41,977 nt of DNA, from positions 1 through 41,977 of the forward strand of contig JBDLJH010000022.1 of assembly GCA_039714395.1 (NCBI GenBank). Reading direction: 5' to 3'. Each line of letters opens with the position of its first letter. Positions within the stretch are counted from its first letter, which is position 1. This document shows, piece after piece, positions 18,162 to 25,694 of the stretch. Source of the DNA: JAPHSX01 sp039714395. Lineage in GTDB: Bacteria; Pseudomonadota; Gammaproteobacteria; Thiohalomonadales; Thiohalomonadaceae. The notes beneath the pieces are model-generated. The model had not been told where the DNA came from. It did not search any database and saw only the letters and a program-made list of their open reading frames with translations. The translations under genes and the position numbers were made by a program.

Positions 18162-18563
18162 TCAGGGGAACAGGGCTGCAGCGACCTTGCGTCCTTCAGA
18201 TACCAGCACATTGTAGGTACGACAGGCGGCGGCGGTGTCCATTACCTCGTAGCCGATACCTAGCCTCACCAGTGCTGCCAGCTGTTCTGTAGACGGGAAT
18301 CGCATCGCCTTGCCGCTGCCGAGCAGCAGTACCTCGGCTTTTAGCCCCTTGAGCGCCTGCAGGTGCTCAGTAGTGAGTTCCGCCATTTGTTGTGGCGGCC
18401 AGTCATCGATCAGGTGTTCGGGACTGAGCAGGCAGCTTTTCTCCAGGCGTAACAAGCCCTCATCATCCTCTGGTGCGGCGTTGGGGGGACGGATGATGAT
18501 AGTCCCATCACTATAGCTGTGGAGGCTATAGGTGCCACCAGTCTGTTCGAGGGTGAATTTCAT
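18162..18563 (-). CDS. Mth938-like domain protein (DUF498)
   Basis: The 133-residue cytoplasmic protein belongs to the Mth938/DUF498 family, whose human relative NDUFAF3 helps assemble respiratory complex I; the bacterial role is unknown. Family hallmarks are LLLGSGKAMRFPS (about 80-92), GIGYEVMDTAAACRTYNVLVSEGRKVAAAL near the C-terminus, and an N-terminal beta region. It is convergent with rpoS and divergent from alaA. The start ATG at 18563 agrees with family length. Confidence 0.85.
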   Translation of the reverse strand: MKFTLEQTGGTYSLHSYSDGTIIIRPPNAAPEDDEGLLRLEKSCLLSPEHLIDDWPPQQMAELTTEHLQALKGLKAEVLLLGSGKAMRFPSTEQLAALVRLGIGYEVMDTAAACRTYNVLVSEGRKVAAALFP

Positions 18564-18583
18564 CGTATATCACTAGTAGTTGA

Positions 18584-18640
18584 TTGACAGGGAATTAAGG
18601 CCCCAGTAGTGTTAACGGCTTGCATTTTGCCCCATAATAG
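18584..18640 (+). promoter_or_regulatory. Possible alaA promoter region
   Basis: The divergent gap has a perfect TTGACA (18584-18589) with a weak -10 17 bp on (TAGTGT), and separately a CATAAT/TAATAG -10-like site at 18633-18640 with only a poor -35. Either could serve alaA-hom; I cannot choose between them. Confidence 0.35.
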
Positions 18641-18678
18641 CGCGCTTTACCGGCACATATATATAAGGACTGTCAGTT

Positions 18679-19938
18679 GTGACTACAACACCAGCAAAAG
18701 AGCCGAACGATATGACTCCAGTCAGAAAATCGTCGAAGCTGGATAACGTCTATTACGATATTCGTGGTCCGGTGATGGAACACGCCCGCCTGATGGAAGA
18801 GGAGGGGCACCGCATCCTCAAGCTCAACCTCGGTAATCTGGCCCCCTTTGGCTTCGAGGTGCCGGAGGAGATCCAGCAGGATGTGATCCACAATCTGCCG
18901 CAGGCCTCCGGTTATTCCGAGTCGAAGGGGCTGTTCGCTGCGCGCAAGGCGATTATGCACTACTGCCAGGGTAAGAATATTGCCGGGGTGGAGATGGAGG
19001 ACATTACCGTCGGTAATGGCGTCTCTGAGCTGATTGTGATGTCGATGCAGGGGCTGCTCAATAACGGTGATGAGGTGCTGGTTCCGGCACCTGACTATCC
19101 GCTGTGGACGGCTGCGGTAAGTCTGGGCGGTGGTAATCCGCGCCACTATATCTGTGATGAAGGGGCAGGATGGCTCCCCGATTTAGATGACATGCGCAGT
19201 AAGATCACGCCAAGCACTCGTGCCATTGTTATTATTAACCCCAATAACCCGACCGGTGCGCTTTATCCCGATGCGTTGCTGCTGGAGCTGATTGAGATCG
19301 CCCGCCAGCATCAACTGATCATCTTCGCCGATGAGATCTACGACAAAATGCTCTATGACGGGGCCAAGCACACCTCTATCGCCTCGCTGGCCGATGATGT
19401 CTTCTTTGTTACTTTTAACGGCCTCTCCAAGAACTACCGTGCCTGCGGCTATCGTGCCGGCTGGATGGTGGCCTCCGGTGAGAAGCGCCATGCTGAGGAC
19501 TACATCGCCGGGCTCGATATCCTCGCCTCGATGCGTCTCTGCTCCAACGTGCCGGGGCAGTATGCTATTCAGACCGCCCTGGGCGGTTACCAGAGTATTA
19601 ACGATCTGGTGGCCCCCGATGGTCGATTGTGTAAACAGCGTGATCTGGCCTTGGAGATGATGAACTCACTTCCTGGGGTGAGTTGTGTTAAGCCGCAGGC
19701 GGCCCTCTATTTATTCCCACGGCTCGACCCGAAGATGTATCCTATCGCCGATGATCAGGCCTTCGCCCTTGAGATGCTGAAGGAGGAGAAGGTGCTGGTG
19801 GTGCAGGGGAGCGGTTTTAACTGGCGTGATCAGAACCACTTCCGCATGGTCTTCCTGCCCACTGTGGATGATTTGACTGAGGCAGTCGGTCGACTTGAGC
19901 GCTTTCTCAATGGTTATCGCAAACACCATAGCACCTGA
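18679..19938 (+). CDS. alaA: Glutamate-pyruvate (alanine) aminotransferase AlaA-type
   Basis: This PLP-dependent class I aminotransferase makes alanine from pyruvate and glutamate; it aligns closely with E. coli AlaA (YfbQ) from KSSKLDNVYYDIRGPV to the end. The PLP lysine is K251 in NGLSKNYRACGYRAGW, equal to E. coli K240 after the N-terminal offset. NPNNPTGALY and ADEIYDKMLYD are also present. The GTG start (419 residues) is backed by AAGGA ten bases upstream; an internal ATG at 18712 matches the E. coli start exactly and is the alternative. hom follows after 32 bp, so alanine and threonine/methionine precursors may be made from one transcript. Confidence 0.92.
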   Translation: MTTTPAKEPNDMTPVRKSSKLDNVYYDIRGPVMEHARLMEEEGHRILKLNLGNLAPFGFEVPEEIQQDVIHNLPQASGYSESKGLFAARKAIMHYCQGKNIAGVEMEDITVGNGVSELIVMSMQGLLNNGDEVLVPAPDYPLWTAAVSLGGGNPRHYICDEGAGWLPDLDDMRSKITPSTRAIVIINPNNPTGALYPDALLLELIEIARQHQLIIFADEIYDKMLYDGAKHTSIASLADDVFFVTFNGLSKNYRACGYRAGWMVASGEKRHAEDYIAGLDILASMRLCSNVPGQYAIQTALGGYQSINDLVAPDGRLCKQRDLALEMMNSLPGVSCVKPQAALYLFPRLDPKMYPIADDQAFALEMLKEEKVLVVQGSGFNWRDQNHFRMVFLPTVDDLTEAVGRLERFLNGYRKHHST

Positions 19939-19970
19939 CAACGAATTTTAAATTAGAGAAATAAACCGTT

Positions 19971-21281
19971 ATGAATCCTGTAAAAATTGGCCTGCTTGGC
20001 CTCGGCACCGTTGGTGGTGGCACCGTCAATGTTCTCAAACGCAACGCCGAGGAGATCAGCCGTCGCGCTGGTCGTGCCATTGAGGTGAGCCATGCCTCGG
20101 CCCGTGATCTCAATAAGCCCCGCATCTGTGAGACCGAAGGTATCACCCTCACCACCAATCCTTCCGAGGTCGTCGAGGCCGCCGATGTCGATGTGGTGGT
20201 TGAGCTCATCGGTGGTGACACCCTCGCCCTTGAGATGGTGATGAAGGCAATTGAGAACGGCAAACATGTGGTTACCGCCAACAAGGCGCTGATCGCCAAG
20301 CATGGTAATGAGATCTTTGCCGCGGCGCAGGCCAGGGGCGTCGTGGTTGCCTTCGAGGCGGCGGTAGCTGGTGGTATCCCGATCATTAAGGCGATTCGCG
20401 AGGGTCTCTCTGCCAATCGCATTGAGTGGCTGGCGGGTATCATCAACGGCACCGGTAACTTCATCCTTACCGAGATGCGCGACAAGGGTCGTGATTTTGC
20501 CGATGTGCTGGCCGAGGCGCAGGCACTCGGTTATGCCGAGGCCGATCCTACCTTTGATGTGGAGGGGATCGATGCGGCGCACAAGCTGACTATTCTCGCT
20601 TCGATTGCCTTTGGTGTGCCGCTACAGTTCGATAAGGCCTACACCGAGGGGATCACCAAAATCACCCGCGAAGATGTCACCTATGCCGAGGAGCTGGGTT
20701 ACCGTATCAAACACCTGGGTGTGGCGCGTCGTACCGACAGTGGTATTGAGCTGCGCGTTCACCCAACCCTGATCCCCGAGCGTCGCCTGATCGCCAATGT
20801 TGATGGCGTAATGAATGCCGTGCTGGTGCAGGGTGATGCGGTCGGGCCGACCCTCTATTACGGTGCCGGTGCCGGTGCCGAGGCCACCGCCTCGGCCGTG
20901 GTGGCCGATATCGTCGATGTAGTGCGCGCCCTGACGGCTGATCCTGAGAACCGCGTACCGCATCTGGCCTTCCAGCCAGACCAGCTCTCCGATCAACCGA
21001 TCCTGCCAATGGAAGCCGTGGAGACTGCCTATTATCTGCGTCTGCAGGTTGAGGACCGTCCCGGTGTACTGGCCGATATCACCCGCATCTTCGGCGAAGC
21101 GGGGATATCCATCGAGGCGGTGTTGCAGAAAGAGCCTGCCGAGGGCGAGAGCAATGTCTCGCTGATCATGCTAACTCAGTGCGTGAAAGAGCAGAACATG
21201 AACGGAGCACTGGCCGCCATTGAGAAACTTGATGCCATTGCCGGTGAGGTGACACGCATTCGCATGGAGAGTCTGGGCTGA
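19971..21281 (+). CDS. hom: Homoserine dehydrogenase
   Basis: Hom reduces aspartate semialdehyde to homoserine, the branch point to threonine and methionine. The 436-residue monofunctional form has an NAD(P)-binding N-terminus (KIGLLGLGTVGGGTVNVL), the TANKALIAKHG motif, the catalytic region GIINGTGNFILTEM and DPTFDVEGIDAAHKL, and a C-terminal ACT domain (about 352-425, VEDRPGVLADITRIFGEAGISIE) that usually senses threonine. It lacks a fused aspartokinase. A strong terminator follows, and thrC, commonly its neighbour, lies 4.4 kb away. Confidence 0.97.
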   Translation: MNPVKIGLLGLGTVGGGTVNVLKRNAEEISRRAGRAIEVSHASARDLNKPRICETEGITLTTNPSEVVEAADVDVVVELIGGDTLALEMVMKAIENGKHVVTANKALIAKHGNEIFAAAQARGVVVAFEAAVAGGIPIIKAIREGLSANRIEWLAGIINGTGNFILTEMRDKGRDFADVLAEAQALGYAEADPTFDVEGIDAAHKLTILASIAFGVPLQFDKAYTEGITKITREDVTYAEELGYRIKHLGVARRTDSGIELRVHPTLIPERRLIANVDGVMNAVLVQGDAVGPTLYYGAGAGAEATASAVVADIVDVVRALTADPENRVPHLAFQPDQLSDQPILPMEAVETAYYLRLQVEDRPGVLADITRIFGEAGISIEAVLQKEPAEGESNVSLIMLTQCVKEQNMNGALAAIEKLDAIAGEVTRIRMESLG

Positions 21282-21322
21282 TTGCTCGCTGCGGTTAATG
21301 GCTCCTCAGGCCATTGATATTG

Positions 21323-21352
21323 AAAAGGGGGCCGCTGGCCCCCTTTTGTTTA
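21323..21352 (+). terminator. Intrinsic terminator after hom
   Basis: AAAAGGGGGCC (21323-21333) and GGCCCCCTTTT (21337-21347) form an eleven-base-pair stem with a three-base loop, then GTTT. It closes the alaA-hom unit. Confidence 0.93.
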
Positions 21353-21368
21353 GACCGAGACACTGATA

Positions 21369-22388
21369 ATGACCAGACAATCACTCACCTTGCTGCTGCC
21401 CGGTCTTCAGCCACGCCTTGATAACGATATGGTGTGGCCCGACATGCCCGCCCTGCAGACGCTGTTGTCAAAGGGAAAGTCGGAGCCGTCCCCCGCCGAT
21501 CATATCGCCAGCCTGTTTGCCCATTTTTCCATGGCAGCAGAGGGGGAGGGCGATCTGCCGGTAGCACCACTCTGCGCCCTGGTTGATGAACTGGATGCAG
21601 GGCGTGGATGGTGGTTGTGTGTTGACCCGGTACACCTGCTGGCCGATCGCGACCAGCTCTACCTCTCGGCCTATCGTGAGTTGGCTCTGAGCCAGGCCGA
21701 GGCCGATGAGCTGGTCGTCGAGTTAAATAAAGTTTATGCCGAAGATGGCTGGCAATTTATCGCAACCTCACCGCAACGCTGGCTGTTGCGCCTGCCGCAA
21801 TCGCTGGCAATAACTACCACACCGACCGAACAGGCCTTGGGGCAAAGTGTGGGTGCAGTGTTACCACAGGGTAGTGATGCGATGAGTTGGCAGCGGGTGA
21901 TGACCGAGGTGCAGATGTTGCTGCACTCAAGCCCCGTGAATGCTAGGCGTGCCGAGCAGGGAGCACTGGCGGTGAATGGCCTCTGGTTCTGGGGTGGTGG
22001 CAGCCGGCCTGAGGTGGGAGAAGATTGTGGTTGGGATCATGTTATTGCTGGGGATGGCCTCGCCCGTGGTCTCGCCCGACTTCATGGAGTAGTGGCGGAG
22101 GAGCCATCATCGACAACGCTGAGTGAATTGTCGCAGGCTGGAGAAAACGTGTTATGGCTTGATGACTCGCTACAATCGCCGATGCCGACAGCTGAACTAT
22201 TTGAGCAGCTGGAACAAAAACTCTTCGCCCCGCTGCTAGCCATGTTGCAGGGCGGTGAGCTGGCACAGCTGGTAATAGAGTTGCCTGGTCTGGGGTGTTG
22301 GACCATTGATCGTGCGGCACTATGTGGATGGTGGGGCCGCTGGTGGCGTCGGCGTAAGCCGCTGTCTGAATTACTAAAGGGTAGATGA
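21369..22388 (+). CDS. RpfE-type conserved protein
   Basis: The 339-residue cytoplasmic protein resembles the RpfE family of Xanthomonas and other beta/gammaproteobacteria, distantly related to cofactor-independent phosphoglycerate mutases. Motifs are the N-terminal LTLLLPGL, a central WWLCVDPVHLLADRDQLYL and NGLWFWGGG (about 204-212), typical of the family. Its biochemical role is unknown; I see no complete phosphoglycerate mutase active site. Its stop is separated by one base from the recJ start, the same pairing as the recJ-rpfE region of the Xanthomonas rpf cluster, which argues for translational coupling. Family assignment rests on these motifs and the neighbour. Confidence 0.72.
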   Translation: MTRQSLTLLLPGLQPRLDNDMVWPDMPALQTLLSKGKSEPSPADHIASLFAHFSMAAEGEGDLPVAPLCALVDELDAGRGWWLCVDPVHLLADRDQLYLSAYRELALSQAEADELVVELNKVYAEDGWQFIATSPQRWLLRLPQSLAITTTPTEQALGQSVGAVLPQGSDAMSWQRVMTEVQMLLHSSPVNARRAEQGALAVNGLWFWGGGSRPEVGEDCGWDHVIAGDGLARGLARLHGVVAEEPSSTTLSELSQAGENVLWLDDSLQSPMPTAELFEQLEQKLFAPLLAMLQGGELAQLVIELPGLGCWTIDRAALCGWWGRWWRRRKPLSELLKGR

Positions 22389-22389
22389 G

Positions 22390-24135
22390 TTGGACTATCA
22401 GAGCACACATCAAATTAGTCGCCGTGAGCCGGTGGCGATCCCCGATAATTTCTCCGTCGATCTACCGCCGCTGCTGGCACGTGTCTATGCTAGCCGTGGC
22501 ATCACCTCTAGCAAAGAACTGAACCACTCGCTGGAGCAGCTGCTGCCGTTTAATCAGTTAAAGGGAATCGATGAGGCGGTGGCCCTGCTGGTCGAGGCAC
22601 TGCAACAGCAGTGGCGAATTTTAATCGTTGGCGATTTTGATGCCGATGGCGCGACCAGTACCACCGTGGCGGTCAAGGCACTGCGCATGCTGGGGGCGGG
22701 TGAGGTCGATTTTCTGGTGCCCAACCGATTTGAGTATGGCTACGGTCTAACGCCAGAAATTGTTGCCGTGGCCGCCGAGCGCCAGCCTGATCTTATTGTC
22801 ACCGTGGATAACGGTATCTCCAGCATACAAGGTGTGGCGGCAGCACAGCAGGCCGGGATCAAGGTGCTGGTCACCGATCACCACTTGCCAGGCAGCGAGT
22901 TGCCGCAGGCCGATGCGATGGTCAACCCCAATCAGCCAGGCGATACCTTCCCCTGCAAGAATCTCGCGGGGGTAGGGGTTATCTTTTACACCATGCTGGC
23001 ACTGCGTAGCCGCCTACGTGAAGAGGGCTGGTTCGAGCAACAGGGACTGGCTGATCCCAACCTTGCGACCTTACTTGATCTCGTCGCCCTGGGTACCGTG
23101 GCCGATGTGGTAGTGCTGGATCACAACAACCGCATTTTGGTGGCGCAGGGGTTGGCGCGTATTCGAGCAGGTCACGACTCACCCGGTATTCAGGCATTGT
23201 GCGAGGCTTCAAAACGCGATACTTCGAGGCTAGTCTCCAGCGACCTCGGTTTCGGTCTCGGCCCGCGACTTAACGCCGCCGGTCGCATGGAAGATATGAC
23301 CATCGGCATCAACTGCCTGTTGAGTGACAACATTGAAGAGGCACGTCAGCTTGCAGTGCGCCTGGAAGAGTTGAATCACGAACGCCGCACCGTCGAGGGC
23401 GATATGCGCGATGAGGCACTGGCTGAGGTAGAGCGACTTAATCTGGATGACTCGACCTCACTCCCCTTCGGTTTCTGTCTCTACAATTCAGACTGGCACG
23501 AGGGGGTGATTGGAATCCTTGCCTCGCGCATTAAAGATAAATTGCACCGCCCGGTGATCGTCTTCACCGATGCGGCCAACGGTGACATTAAAGGTTCTGC
23601 CCGCTCAGTAAAGGGCGTACATATTCGTGATGCCCTTGATGCAGTGGCCGCCGCACACCCCGAGCTGCTGAAGAAGTTCGGCGGCCATGCCATGGCAGCC
23701 GGCCTCACTATCCATGCTGATGCCCTCGAACAGTTCAATCAGGCCTTTGATGCCGAGGTGCGACGCCACCTCACAGAGGCTGACTTACACGGCACCCTAT
23801 TAAGTGATGGCGAGCTGACAGCAGAGGAGGCGACAATGGAACTGGCGGCACGCCTGCGCAGCGAAACACCTTGGGGCCAGGGCTTTGCCGAACCGCTATT
23901 CGACGGTTGGTTTGAGGTGGCCAGTTCGCGCATCGTTGGTGAGCGTCACCTGAAGATGCAGTTGCGCTGGCCCGGTTCGGGGCAGAGTGTCGATGCCATC
24001 GCCTTTAATGTGGATGAGCCACTGCTGGAATTAAAACCACAGAACGTGCAGATCGCCTATCGGCTGGATATCAACGAGTGGCGGGGTAATCAGAGTTTGC
24101 AGCTGCTGGTGGATACGATTGTGGCGGTGGAGTAG
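22390..24135 (+). CDS. recJ: Single-stranded-DNA-specific exonuclease RecJ
   Basis: RecJ is a 5'-to-3' single-strand exonuclease in RecF-pathway recombination and mismatch and base-excision repair. The 581-residue product has the DHH-family motifs: GDFDADGATST (D82, D84, D86), TVDNGIS, TDHH (163-165), the LVALGTVADVV region with its conserved aspartate, and in the DHHA1 domain SARSVKGVHIRDAL and FGGHAMAAG. The OB fold is C-terminal. The start is TTG with AAGGG eight bases before it. A decayed copy of codons about 501-538 lies 1.2 kb downstream, beyond mqsRA. Confidence 0.96.
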   Translation: MDYQSTHQISRREPVAIPDNFSVDLPPLLARVYASRGITSSKELNHSLEQLLPFNQLKGIDEAVALLVEALQQQWRILIVGDFDADGATSTTVAVKALRMLGAGEVDFLVPNRFEYGYGLTPEIVAVAAERQPDLIVTVDNGISSIQGVAAAQQAGIKVLVTDHHLPGSELPQADAMVNPNQPGDTFPCKNLAGVGVIFYTMLALRSRLREEGWFEQQGLADPNLATLLDLVALGTVADVVVLDHNNRILVAQGLARIRAGHDSPGIQALCEASKRDTSRLVSSDLGFGLGPRLNAAGRMEDMTIGINCLLSDNIEEARQLAVRLEELNHERRTVEGDMRDEALAEVERLNLDDSTSLPFGFCLYNSDWHEGVIGILASRIKDKLHRPVIVFTDAANGDIKGSARSVKGVHIRDALDAVAAAHPELLKKFGGHAMAAGLTIHADALEQFNQAFDAEVRRHLTEADLHGTLLSDGELTAEEATMELAARLRSETPWGQGFAEPLFDGWFEVASSRIVGERHLKMQLRWPGSGQSVDAIAFNVDEPLLELKPQNVQIAYRLDINEWRGNQSLQLLVDTIVAVE

Positions 24136-24149
24136 GGTGATCCGTCTTA

Positions 24150-24237
24150 GCTCCTAACGCCGCTGAGTTTCAATTGAGTATCATCCATTTGGTTCTTCGG
24201 TTACTGCCACCAACTGGCAAGTGCCGACGTTAGCTGC
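24150..24237 (-). other. attC-like imperfect palindrome downstream of mqsA
   Basis: The ends carry CTAACG (24154-24159) and its complement CGTTAG (24228-24233). The flanks stay partly complementary for about 20 bases inward, and an inner inverted repeat TGCCA/TGGCA is visible. Read on the minus strand it begins AGCTAAC and ends GTTAGGA, near the RYYYAAC and GTTRRRY ends of integron attC sites, and it lies just after mqsA as an attC lies after a cassette gene. No integron integrase is in view, and the core matches are imperfect, so this is speculative. Confidence 0.3.
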
Positions 24238-24252
24238 ACACACAACAAGAAT

Positions 24253-24729
24253 CTACGAAGGCCTTTTTTCTTGTTCGTCACAAAGAGTCGATTGGTAGCC
24301 GCTGGCAATCGCCGCTTGTTTCGCTTCTGCGGCAAGATTTTGTACTTCGGCGACAAGCTCTTTATGTTTATCGAAAAGTCGGAGGAGATTGTCGACTGCC
24401 TTCATCTGTATAGCCTCACCACGTTCATAACGACTAAATGCGTTGGGGCCACCACCGAAGATCTCTGCTGCCACCTTCTGGGTCATGTTAAGTTTTTTAC
24501 GGATCTTCCGTACCTCATAAGAGGGGAGTAGGCCGTCGATCATGGCGCGAAAATCATGAAGCTCAAGTTCGGTCGCCTTCATGTCGGCAACAGTTAGGAC
24601 ACCCTCACCGCAGGCATTACACCAATCACCGGGCTGTTCTACTTCAATAACCTGGCCGCTATAGGTGTAAGGAACTTTGCGTACTTCGCGTACCATCTCA
24701 CCGCCACACTCCAGGCATACCTTACTCAT
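24253..24729 (-). CDS. mqsA: Antitoxin MqsA (zinc finger, HTH)
   Basis: MqsA neutralises MqsR and represses the operon. The 158-residue protein has the zinc site C5, C8, C37 and C40 (CLECGGEM and DWCNACGEG), aligned with E. coli C3, C6, C37 and C40. The XRE helix-turn-helix carries EIFGGGPNAFSRYERGEA (about 89-106), including the NAFSRYE DNA-contact stretch. It is longer than E. coli MqsA (131) by a C-terminal tail of about 27 residues rich in Ala and Gln. GGAGGG seven bases before the ATG is a strong ribosome site. It follows mqsR after 40 bp in the same transcript, toxin first, as in E. coli. Confidence 0.95.
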   Translation of the reverse strand: MSKVCLECGGEMVREVRKVPYTYSGQVIEVEQPGDWCNACGEGVLTVADMKATELELHDFRAMIDGLLPSYEVRKIRKKLNMTQKVAAEIFGGGPNAFSRYERGEAIQMKAVDNLLRLFDKHKELVAEVQNLAAEAKQAAIASGYQSTLCDEQEKRPS

Positions 24730-24769
24730 GGCTTAGCCCTCCTATCGTTAGTCATCATTAGTAACCAGT

Positions 24770-25072
24770 CTATTTAGGCTTAAATGAAAGCACCAAATAC
24801 CCTTCGTCATTTATCGTGAACTTCAGGTACATCATCTCCTGCCGCCACTCAATGTGGTAAACGTCTTGCCAGATACGATGATCTGCATGACTCGTCATCG
24901 ATTTGTAGAAGTGCTCCCTGATAGACAGCGTTTGGATGAGTTGAAACAACTCCTCTCGAGTGCCACCCATAGCGTAAAGCTTCTGATTTGCCGTAAACGT
25001 CACACCAAGCAAATCATCCTTTGCGGCCTCCTTGATGTTTGCCAGGTTGTACATAGGAGTCCGTTTTTCCAT
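24770..25072 (-). CDS. mqsR: mRNA interferase toxin MqsR
   Basis: MqsR cleaves mRNA, in E. coli chiefly at GCU, and its release causes growth arrest. The 100-residue product is clearly the E. coli family: it begins MEKRTP and has FYKSMT, DHRIWQDVY and MYLKFTI, ending LSFKPK. The proposed catalytic residues map to K57, Q69 and Y82, each one past the E. coli numbers. No ribosome site precedes the ATG; the predicted transcript starts at or next to the start codon. The gene seems intact, so the pair is probably functional. Confidence 0.95.
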   Translation of the reverse strand: MEKRTPMYNLANIKEAAKDDLLGVTFTANQKLYAMGGTREELFQLIQTLSIREHFYKSMTSHADHRIWQDVYHIEWRQEMMYLKFTINDEGYLVLSFKPK

Positions 25073-25078
25073 GATCGA

Positions 25079-25107
25079 AGTATTAACCTTAAAGGTTAAT
25101 CTGTCAA
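25079..25107 (-). promoter_or_regulatory. mqsRA promoter with MqsA operator palindrome
   Basis: On the minus strand TTGACA (25102-25107) is 17 bp from AATACT (25079-25084, four of six to TATAAT). Between and partly over them lies a perfect 19-bp palindrome at 25082-25100. It contains AACCT-TAA-AGGTT (25085-25097), the AACCT-N3-AGGTT type of site bound by E. coli MqsA. So autorepression by the local MqsA is strongly suggested. Transcription would begin near 25072, on the start codon. Confidence 0.85.
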
Positions 25108-25128
25108 ATAAGTACTATTGACTAAGGT

Positions 25129-25254
25129 GCAGCGCTGTTCGGTGGCGGGTTCTAGATGGTGAGCTCGCGTACCGTCGACGAGCGCCACCTTAAGATGCAG
25201 TTGCGCTGGTCAGATTCGGGGCAGTGTGTAATCAATGGGGTCAATGTTACTTGA
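25129..25254 (+). pseudogene. recJ: Decayed fragment of the recJ 3' region
   Basis: Read in frame from 25129 this gives AALFGGGF, a TAG stop, then SSRTVDERHLKMQLRW and SDSGQCV. This matches RecJ residues about 501-538 (EPLFDGWF, then SSRIVGERHLKMQLRW and PGSGQSV) in the intact gene upstream. An 18-base identity (25192-25209 with 23953-23970) is embedded in codons differing at many synonymous sites. The Glu codon of recJ at residue 509 is TAG here. It has no start and ends early at TGA 25252. It lies on the same strand as recJ with mqsRA between. Confidence 0.9.
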
Positions 25255-25262
25255 TTTGACCC
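25228..25262. repeat. Interleaved inverted repeats at the end of the recJ fragment
   Basis: GGGTCAA (25238-25244) pairs with TTGACCC (25256-25262), and ATCAA (25231-25235) with TTGAT (25251-25255); the two pairs interleave. The sequence starts where similarity to recJ fades, so it may mark a breakpoint or a REP-like element. I cannot assign it to a named family. Confidence 0.4.
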
Positions 25263-25272
25263 TCACAGAGAT

Positions 25273-25479
25273 TCACTTCCTCCACTCCTGACGCAACTGA
25301 TGCCATCCTTGTCCCGTTGTTGCCACAGGCCGAATGCGGATTCAGCTATTTGCCTTTGATGGTGGCAGATACTCAGCGACTGTACGGCCCATGAGTTCAT
25401 CCTGTGATAGTCCCTCTATCTCACTCATTGTTTTGAGCGCTTCTATCTGCTGTACGGGCAATTCCACAATCATTCTCAT
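25273..25479 (-). pseudogene. Broken ribbon-helix-helix (CopG-type) antitoxin gene
   Basis: Starting at ATG 25479 behind a strong GGAGGTG site (25484-25490), 45 codons read MRMIVELPVQQIEALKTMSE... and stop at 25342. The sequence is typical of short RHH antitoxins of VapBC-like pairs. A -1 frame change near codon 43 opens AESAFGLWQQRDKDG, and another before the end gives HQLRQEWRK and a stop at 25273, together the usual C-terminal pattern of such antitoxins. So one gene of about 69 codons seems to carry two frame disruptions. A promoter-like TTAACA-N16-TATAGC is at 25497-25524. No toxin gene follows; the recJ fragment is there instead. A 45-residue product could still be made. Confidence 0.75.
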
Positions 25480-25694
25480 TTGACACCTCCGTGAGTGCTA
25501 TATGACGACGTTATCATGTGTTAAGTGGTGTGCAACAGTCAGCAATGAGGTATCCGAGTCTTCTAGTACCAAGGACAGGGGTATGACAGGGGTAACTTGT
25601 GCCCAAACGAAAGCTAAAAATCGACAGGAACCCCTCCGGCGAATTCGCTATAATGTCGGGCTATTCAACGCCATAAAAGCATTCAGGACTAACT
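25480..25694. other. Divergent gap between antitoxin remnant and thrC
   Basis: It holds the minus-strand promoter-like site of the RHH remnant (25497-25524) and the plus-strand thrC -10 box. I see no further gene; the open frame from 25502 on the plus strand has no protein-like features. Confidence 0.5.
25649..25654 (+). promoter_or_regulatory. thrC promoter -10 box
   Basis: A perfect TATAAT lies 40 bp before the thrC GTG. The expected -35 position (25626-25631) matches poorly, so an activator may be needed or the promoter is weak. It gives thrC transcription independent of hom. Confidence 0.55.

Noticed and set aside
24743..24760. Possible extra heptamer (CGTTAGTCATCATTAGT) between mqsR and mqsA
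   Set aside because: Only one approximate unit; not a tandem array.
25502..25520. CRISPR arrays or phage genes in the accessory patch
   Set aside because: No repeat-spacer pattern, integrase, transposase or phage structural gene is present anywhere in the window.
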